Positions 57,799 through 64,000 of a DNA stretch of 64,000 bases are shown piece after piece. The first letter of the stretch is position 1. Each line of letters opens with the position of its first letter. Where the stretch lies: assembly GCA_935421135.1 (NCBI GenBank), contig OW285189.1, forward strand, positions 8,887,072-8,951,071, given 5' to 3'. Position numbers and translations under genes: made by a program. Source of the stretch: Bugulina stolonifera (lineage: Eukaryota > Bryozoa > Gymnolaemata > Cheilostomatida > Bugulidae). The notes beneath the pieces were generated by a model, which had not been told where the DNA came from, searched no databases, and saw only the letters and a list, made by a program, of their open reading frames with translations.

Positions 57799-60599
57799 CT
57801 TGACGTAACAGAAGTGTGTAAGCGTGGTTATACTGTGGCATTCAAAACCTTGTGTGACAAATCAAAGAATGCTCTACCAAGTAAGTACAGCACATGTAAC
57901 TTGATGTAAAGATGTTAGGGGGTTTGCTCAAAAAATAATTTCCTTGCTAAAAATACATCATATATATATAAAATGGCCAAACCCCCTAACATCTTGTAAG
58001 GCGCAAGGTGGCCATAATAAGAGGGGTGCCTCGTGTGCAGTTCGCTCAGAGCATGTCTACTACTCACTGGTGAAGCTTCCTTTTTTAAGGTTGCTGAGTT
58101 GGTGCAGTGGTAGCATGTTCTGTTCACTGTGCTAAGTGATTAGGTGCCATAGAGGCCCCGGGTTCAAACCCCAGTCAGCGACTGGTGTTTTCATAGATTT
58201 AAAACAAGTCTCTGACTGCTCAAAAAATAATTTCCTTGCTAAAAATACATCATAAACCAATATTGTAACGTAATGACAAGTTCCTACATCATGCCACGAT
58301 AACATTGGCCAAGCGCTCACTTGCACAACATTTAGGGATGGTACCGTCACCAAACTTCAGTGAGAAGATGATTGCTTTGTAATCATAGTGTTGAACAGCT
58401 TACTTGTGTGGTGCAGGATTGTGACTGAAGCTTCAAGTGTTCATGAAATAGTTAGTGTTGATGCTTCTACTGTCTGGGATAGCTAATGGTGAAGGTTGTC
58501 TAAAAATTTTAATTTTTGTATGACAACCATAGTTGGTATGCCCTATTATTGGCTATCTACAGCAATATGATACAGAAGTACTATATCAATACTGATATAT
58601 TATATTATGGGGTTAATGACGTTGTACTATCATCATAGTATATAGTACCTACAATTCTTACCAAAACACCGAATAATGCACATGAATGTCACATTTTAGG
58701 TATATATAATATGTAAAGTGTTTGTCGTGTTATTTTAGTTAATGAATATCATGGACTAGTTTATCTTTACTTCTATTTCAGAATGTTCCAGTATTGAAGA
58801 AGAGGCTTTGGAACGCCAATGGCTGGAACTCAGGCTATGCACTAAACTCTCCACCCACTCATCATCAGTTATGACTCAACTCAATCAATCCTTGAGGAAC
58901 AGAACTTTCTTGGCATCAAATTTCATTTCACTAGCAGATGTGTTGTGGGCCTTCTCTCTAACTCCATATATGGTATGTACAATGTGTTGTGCGCCTTCTC
59001 TCTAACTCCATATACATGTAGTATGGCAGATACAATAGGCGTATTTTGAAACTGTACTAGTTCATATAGGACTGCTTTAGATATCCGAAGAGAACTTGAG
59101 CGTTCAGGCTTGACTAATGCTTGCTCTGAAGGGGAATCCCCTTGTTAATAAATATTATTATTACCAGGCACTTCGCTTACGTTGTACTGTAGGCCTATTT
59201 CATGCAGGGCCGTGTACCTGTTTGTATATAATTCTAGGGTCATATATTCTATGAAACACCTAATAGCAGTCATGGGCAACGTGCAGCCTTTTGGCCACTG
59301 CGGCCTTTTTGCTGATTTGATATGGCCTTTTTGTTGTTAGCAAAATAAAACCATTGTGTGTACTTTTTAATTTGACTATATTGCAGAAAAGATGGTCAGT
59401 TTTTTCAATGTTTATAAATATATTCAATTTATGAAATATTGATATGAAGTAACATGAGGAATGATGTTATGAGCATTAACATCCTGACTAACGGTGTTAT
59501 AGGTAGTTAAACATTCTTTGTCATTATGAGTTATACTAGGTAGGTAGGTGATGGTGGCCTTTTATGAAATTATCATCTAAAAGTGGCTTTAGGCTTAAAA
59601 AGGTTGCCCACCCATGCCTAATAGGGAGCTGTAGTAATTACTTGTATTATCTGTATCAAGCTCTGTCTATCTTGCTGTGTAAGACATCTATGGAACTGGT
59701 CATATACTTTACTAACGTGAATGAGGTCATGACCTTGCCCATTTAAATTTAATCTCATTTTGTTTTTACCATTGGAAGTAACAAGTCATCGCCGTAATCT
59801 CTCATATGGAGGTATATACAACCATGTATCTAACCTGTAAAAGACTTATTGTTGATCAGTAGAATACCATTTTTGTAGTTATATAAATTGTTATCTATCA
59901 GTTACGTAGCTTTTTTATGTCCCTCTATCTCACTGATTTACAACTAGAATGAATCTAGTGAACTGAGGGTTATGTATGGAGAAAAGGAACGTTATATAAT
60001 GGAACACATGGTAGGCTGACACATTTGGAACTATTATAATTTTGTTTTATTATTGTAGGAAAATCTGACTTATGCAGAAAAAGAGAGTTTGTGTCATCTA
60101 ACTCGGTGGTATACGCAAGTATGTATAAAATAGAGTAGACAGGCATGTATAGAATAGAGTAGACAGTTATGTATAAAATAGAGTAGACAGGTATGTATAG
60201 AATAGAGTAGACAGGTATGTATAAGATAGAGTAGACAGGTATGTATAGAATAGAGTAGACAGGTATGTATAAAATAGAGTAGACAGGTATGCATAAAATA
60301 GAGTAGATATACATGTATCTGTGTTGTGCATATCCCAATTATGTATAGATGCAGTGATAGCTGCTATGGTAATTCTGCCATGTGCCACAGCCATGTAAAA
60401 TAATACTTATTGTAGTATTATGTGTATTTATAAAATAGGCACATGGTGCATTCCACTGTAATAGCATACAATGCTACTACACAGTAGATGGAACATCATA
60501 TCAACATAACTACTTTTTCTGTTTCTGTAGGTTTGCAGTCAGATGAAGCTACCCTCTTCTGAAAATATTATGAAGTGCAAGACAGCTCTATACAGTTGA
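57799..60599 (+). CDS. EEF1E1: EEF1E1 (AIMP3/p18) homologue, exons 2-5
   Basis: Exons 57799-57880, 58782-58972, 60059-60118 and 60531-60599 (TGA) join in phase and encode a GST-C-like helical domain. Diagnostic text is ALERQWLELRL (human QQWLEYRV), FLASNFISLADVLWAF (human YLTGYNFTLADILLYY), and YAEKESLCHLTRWYTQ (human VQEKEKYLNVSRWFCHIQ). With the candidate first exon the product is about 156 residues, against 174 in human, short by roughly a strand and helix near the N terminus. EEF1E1 is an auxiliary subunit of the multi-aminoacyl-tRNA-synthetase complex that docks on methionyl-tRNA synthetase and, in vertebrates, signals to ATM/p53. Family assignment is from conserved motifs by eye. Its last intron and stop region carry tandem repeats. 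Confidence 0.85.
57910..57994. repeat. Perfect 16-bp inverted repeat (hairpin) in an EEF1E1 intron
   Basis: AGATGTTAGGGGGTTT at 57910-57925 is exactly complementary to AAACCCCCTAACATCT at 57979-57994, with a 53-base AT-rich loop. The loop contains the first copy of a 37-bp direct repeat. Confidence 0.85.
57925..58253. mobile_element. tRNA-like segment bracketed by identical 37-bp direct repeats
   Basis: The same 37 bases (including AAAAAATAATTTCCTTGCTA) occur at 57925-57961 and 58217-58253. Between them lies a tRNA-like segment at 58091-58181. The arrangement suggests a short retroposed or duplicated element; the repeats are too long for an ordinary target duplication. Confidence 0.55.
58091..58181 (+). 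other. tRNA-like sequence, probably SINE head rather than a functional tRNA
   Basis: TTGCTGA and TCAGCGA can pair as a 7-bp acceptor stem with one G-T pair. An A-box-like TTGGTGCAGTGG and a B box GGTTCAAACCC are present. The T stem has a mismatch and no convincing anticodon arm can be drawn, so a tRNA-derived repeat is more likely. Confidence 0.5.
60119..60310 (+). repeat. 24-bp minisatellite starting exactly at the EEF1E1 exon 4 donor
   Basis: Eight 24-bp units begin at the donor (CGCAA/GTATGT). Each unit ends in GTAGACAG and the next starts GTATGT or a close variant, so several copies read CAG/GTATGT, a better donor consensus than the true one. Confidence 0.95.
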
Positions 60600-60745
60600 T
60601 AATATAGTCGACCAATCAGTAGACAGCTTTGTACAGTTGATAATATAGTCGACCAATCAGTAGACAGCTCTGTACAGTTGATAATATAATAGGCCAATCA
60701 GCAGACAGCTCTGTACAGTTAACAGTATAGTCAACCAATCAGTAG
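60582..60745 (+). repeat. 41-bp tandem repeat beginning in the last EEF1E1 codons
   Basis: Four copies of a 41-bp unit start at ACAGCTCTATACAGTTGA, which encodes the last residues and the TGA stop. The 3' UTR copies keep ACAGCT-TGTACAGTT and CCAATCAGTAGACAG. Confidence 0.9.
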
Positions 60746-62298
60746 CTATTATATAACTCATCATGTCTCTTACATAGTAAAATGCTGGTGTTGTTGGTGA
60801 AGATATTGTCTACTAAAATACAGAATGTTGTTTAATCAATTCTCTGATGTCTGTTTTATACTGATGACATGCTACAAACACTGCAGAGTATTTTGGTACC
60901 ATGACATATACAAAGCATGTGAATTATTTACAACGTAGTCTTGATAATCACAAAAAACTTGTTATTCTCTTAAATTATTTTGTTCCTTCAATTCATTCTG
61001 TAGTTGTCTTCTCTTTTTCCTAAAGAGTGAGAGAGTGCAACTTCAAATACTAACAGCTTTGTTATTGTATGCAACATCGCCCAAATAGTAATAATAATTG
61101 AATTAATTATTTGTGTTAGTTACTCTCCTGTTGCTAGTTAAAGAATACAAGCTCTATATCTAGTAGACTCCTGTGCAAAACTGCACTACCTCTACACTGC
61201 ATTTATACCCAATTACATGTGATGTGATTCGCCTACTTCAATTTGTATACTATATGTACAGTCATGATGCCTACAATAAAGTAGTTAGACGTTCACTGGT
61301 CAAGTGCATGCGTTATTTATGAGTTACGGTAATTACACATGGACAGTCATGTATTATGCATTAGCACACAATACTTTTTGTTATAGTTTAAGACATGGAG
61401 TTGCTCTCCCTTGTTAGTGCAAGGAATAGTAACTCCAAGCAGAGAATTCATTGTTTTGATTGAATGAGAACAAAGTGGTTATACATGTATGTACATGTAT
61501 ATAGACTCCAGACACCATGGTCTGTGTTCTCTATGTTTGAAAATAATGATCTCTTCTGTGAACCTTCAATTATGGTAGATGCTTTGCCTAGAGCTCTTCA
61601 TTGTACAGTCATGTGTAATTATATAGTGGATGCTTATCACTATTAATTGCTGAGATGCTGAAAAGAGAAGTGATATCTTTTTCACTTGGTGTAATAACCA
61701 TATATTATTTAAATACAACACAGTGGTATTTTACATATACTGACAAGTGGTTTACATGTACAATGTATAGTATGACTAGAACTATATTCATAACAATGTC
61801 ATCATAGTATCTACACGCACAACATGGTAATATTGACAATCATAAATACACTATATCAACGTTCCTTTGGGATATCACTCTGGTCTCATAATTACAATAT
61901 TGGGACCATGTATTACGATACATGTACAGCAATGACTTTTTTTAACTATAACATTGTTTACAAACAAGTAAACAGATAAAAATATAAATTTCTTGTTAGC
62001 CCGAAAATACTTAACAACAGTTTACATGGAATTTAAGTGCTGGAATAGATTGTATGTGAAGATATAACAAGATTATTATTTCAGGAACTAAGTTCTATTT
62101 CTAGAGTCTATAATTTAATTTCCAGGAACAGTTTAAACTTCAGGTTCATTCCAGCTACTGTCCATCTGCCTGCAAATAGAGGCAAGAGTTATTATACTAG
62201 CATAAACCAAACACTATATTATGTTGCATAGTGGTAGGAAGGGCAACTCCTAAGAGAAGGCTATGTGATGGACTCAGACTACAAACTGCTAAGTGTTT
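60746..62298. other. EEF1E1 3' region and spacer
   Basis: AATAAA near 61275 is a possible polyadenylation signal. One copy of the dispersed AGTTGTC inverted repeat is at 61001-61052. No exon is supported. Confidence 0.5.
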
Positions 62299-62421
62299 TT
62301 ATACAGCAAAATTTTGCCGGGGAAATTTGACTTTTAATCCAGGTTCTTCAGCTAAATTTAAGATAAAGCAGTTGTCTTCTCCGTCGTATATGGTGTTTCC
62401 CCAATCCAGTTGTCTAAAAAC
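62299..62421 (-). CDS. Last exon of an unidentified gene on the minus strand
   Basis: A CTCTTTAG acceptor precedes 41 codons ending in TAA. They read VFRQLDWGNTIYDGEDNCFI and continue with a hydrophobic/acidic stretch to PRQNFAV. Composition is clearly protein-like and the frame fits phase 0. I do not recognise the family. Upstream exons would lie to the right but none was confidently found before the window ends. Confidence 0.5.
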   Translation of the reverse strand, partial: VFRQLDWGNTIYDGEDNCFILNLAEEPGLKVKFPRQNFAV

Positions 62422-62536
62422 CTAAAGAGAGATTGTGCAATATTGTCGATGAATTGTACCAAGTAGAGCTGCAGAAGTAGTGGTTTGCATTGCTGTCATG
62501 TTCTATAACTAAGGGCAAGGAGCTATGGTGTGAAGG

Positions 62537-62577
62537 TATATAATTATGTAGGCAGGTAAGGCCTACATAATTATATA
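62537..62577. repeat. Perfect 17-bp palindrome with 7-base loop
   Basis: TATATAATTATGTAGGC (62537-62553), AGGTAAG, then GCCTACATAATTATATA (62561-62577). Confidence 0.95.
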
Positions 62578-63465
62578 TTATTGGTCTATTATTATACTCT
62601 ATCATAAAAATGTTTTGAATCTGCTTCCTGTATTATTATTGTATTAGCATTTTCACACCCATCACTGCTAATTATCACTGCCTAATTATTAATGTACACG
62701 TACATGTGTGTAATAGTGAGAATCGGTGAGATTTTGAGAGAATCATTCTCCTGTTTCTCAGTATTCTATTATTATAATACAAGAAAGAAAGAAAGAAAGA
62801 AATGTTGTACACTTGTACACAGTATTTCGGTCATAATCATACATTAATTAGAATACTTCAGATCACAATTCCCAACACACCAATTATTTGGTCTCTCACA
62901 AACATTTACATAGTTAGTGTGTAACAAGAAAGACTACAGTGTTGTATGTCATCGCAGAGGTAGAAGATACTCTGTGTGATTTCTCACAGTATTGATACAT
63001 TTTATTAAGTGGTTCACAAGCTATTGCCTGTTGTATAGTAAATAATACATCTATACCTACATAGGTATATGAGTAGCGAAGATATAATATTATTTATAAT
63101 TATCGCAATATTATAAATTGCACATGTCCATATTCTCACCAGTTTCCCTTAGCACAGACTGCACTAGTATGTACTGCATACATTAGTATCTGGGTTCTTT
63201 GATAATACCTTTCTTTGGGCATAGAGCCAAAATATCGCCAATTCTTGGAATACAGGAACCAGTAATCGTAGCTTGCATGAATATACTATTACTGTGTAAT
63301 AAGAATGGATGAACACTGTATAGTTATCGGTAGAATGAATTTGTATAATGTTACCATGAATAGAAATACCTTTTACACATATACTAGCCTAAAACTACAT
63401 GTACTGCAACAGCTATTAATGTCAGGTACATGCATTGACAGGGTGTAATGCATGTACAAATGTAC

Positions 63466-63580
63466 CAAGTCATATACACGTACAATGTCATATACACGTA
63501 CAATGTCATATACACGTAAAATGTCATATACACGTACAATGTCATATACACGTACAATGTCATATACACGTACAATGTAT
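63466..63580. repeat. 18-bp minisatellite, about six copies
   Basis: Unit ATGTCATATACACGTACA repeated with one-base variants. The frames across it on both strands are open only because 18 is divisible by three. Confidence 0.95.
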
Positions 63581-64000
63581 GTTTTCAATGTATATAATAT
63601 ACAATGTATATTTTGAGAGTACATACATGTAAGTGACAGGAAATACAAGTATAAGTACACTATGTGTAGGGTCATACGCTAGTCTTCAGCCACACTCACA
63701 CACCATACTTGATACCTTGACAGTTCTACTGAACTTTTATTAGCACTTTCATTGCTGTGTGACTAGGCCTTTAGGTGGCAAAGGGACATTTTGAAGTATA
63801 ATTTGGAAATGGGGAAAAACCCAAAGTTAAACAAAGAAGACAACTTCTCCTTTTTCAGTTCTACAAAATAGGCTATCTTATTCTCTAGTTATTCCTGCAC
63901 TAATCCCAACAGATATTTGGCTCTAAAGGTACACCCCCCATCCTACACTTCATATCTGTTAGGTTGTACCTGGCTAATAGCACCTTTACAAAAGAGAAGA

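Larger units (their letters stand above)
62422..64000. other. Spacer or intron with no supported exon
   Basis: It contains a perfect 17-bp palindrome (62537-62577), a GAAA microsatellite (62783-62802) and an 18-bp minisatellite (63466-63580). A minus-strand stretch near 63190-63290 encodes about 31 codons without clear splice support. It may be intron of the gene whose last exon is at 62299-62421. Confidence 0.5.

Noticed and set aside
58091..58181. Functional tRNA gene
   Set aside because: Acceptor stem and B box are present, but the T stem has a mismatch and no anticodon arm could be drawn.
63190..63290. Minus-strand 31-codon frame that looks protein-like
   Set aside because: No clear acceptor and two frames look equally plausible, so it was not called an exon.

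Overview
The window is nuclear DNA from a small, intron-rich animal genome. Every gene is split by mostly short GT-AG introns, exon phases join cleanly, intergenic gaps are 0.5-3 kb and the background is AT-rich. Protein disulfide isomerase, the synthetase-complex factor EEF1E1 and a CNBD2-like protein point to a metazoan. Compactness and divergence fit an early-branching invertebrate such as a sponge, but that placement is inference.

Layout. 309-9322 (+): CNBD2-like protein with two cyclic-nucleotide-binding folds. 11967-14941 (+): small single-pass membrane protein, unrecognised. 16328-22890 (+): complete ER protein disulfide isomerase with two CGHC sites, acidic tail and KHEEL end. 23409-28178 (+): unrecognised, probably myristoylated, Ser/Pro-rich protein. 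31435-45886 (-): 22-exon protein with Ala/Pro-rich start, RG-rich middle, about eight U1/matrin-like zinc fingers and an acidic tail. Its first intron holds a 4.26-kb TTAA-flanked DNA transposon with a smaller TTAA element nested inside. 46805-54788 (-): a young Ty3/gypsy LTR retrotransposon with 329-bp LTRs and an ATTAT target duplication; gag is intact and pol is broken. 55389/57799-60599 (+): EEF1E1 homologue. 62299-62421 (-): last exon of a further gene that runs upstream into the right-hand part of the window.

The genes do not form a pathway. The strongest shared theme is structural: minisatellites repeatedly start at splice junctions and their unit often contains a copy of the junction (CNBD2-like exons 6 and 9, PDI exon 6, the RG exon of the zinc-finger gene, EEF1E1 exon 4). 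A similar array starts inside the last EEF1E1 codons. The retrotransposon has minisatellites in its leader and 3' region and a canonical G-GGA-AAC frameshift heptamer directly before the gag stop. A dispersed short inverted repeat around AGTTGTCCTCTC occurs across the window. All exon calls come from reading frames, splice consensus and phase by eye; no searches were run.
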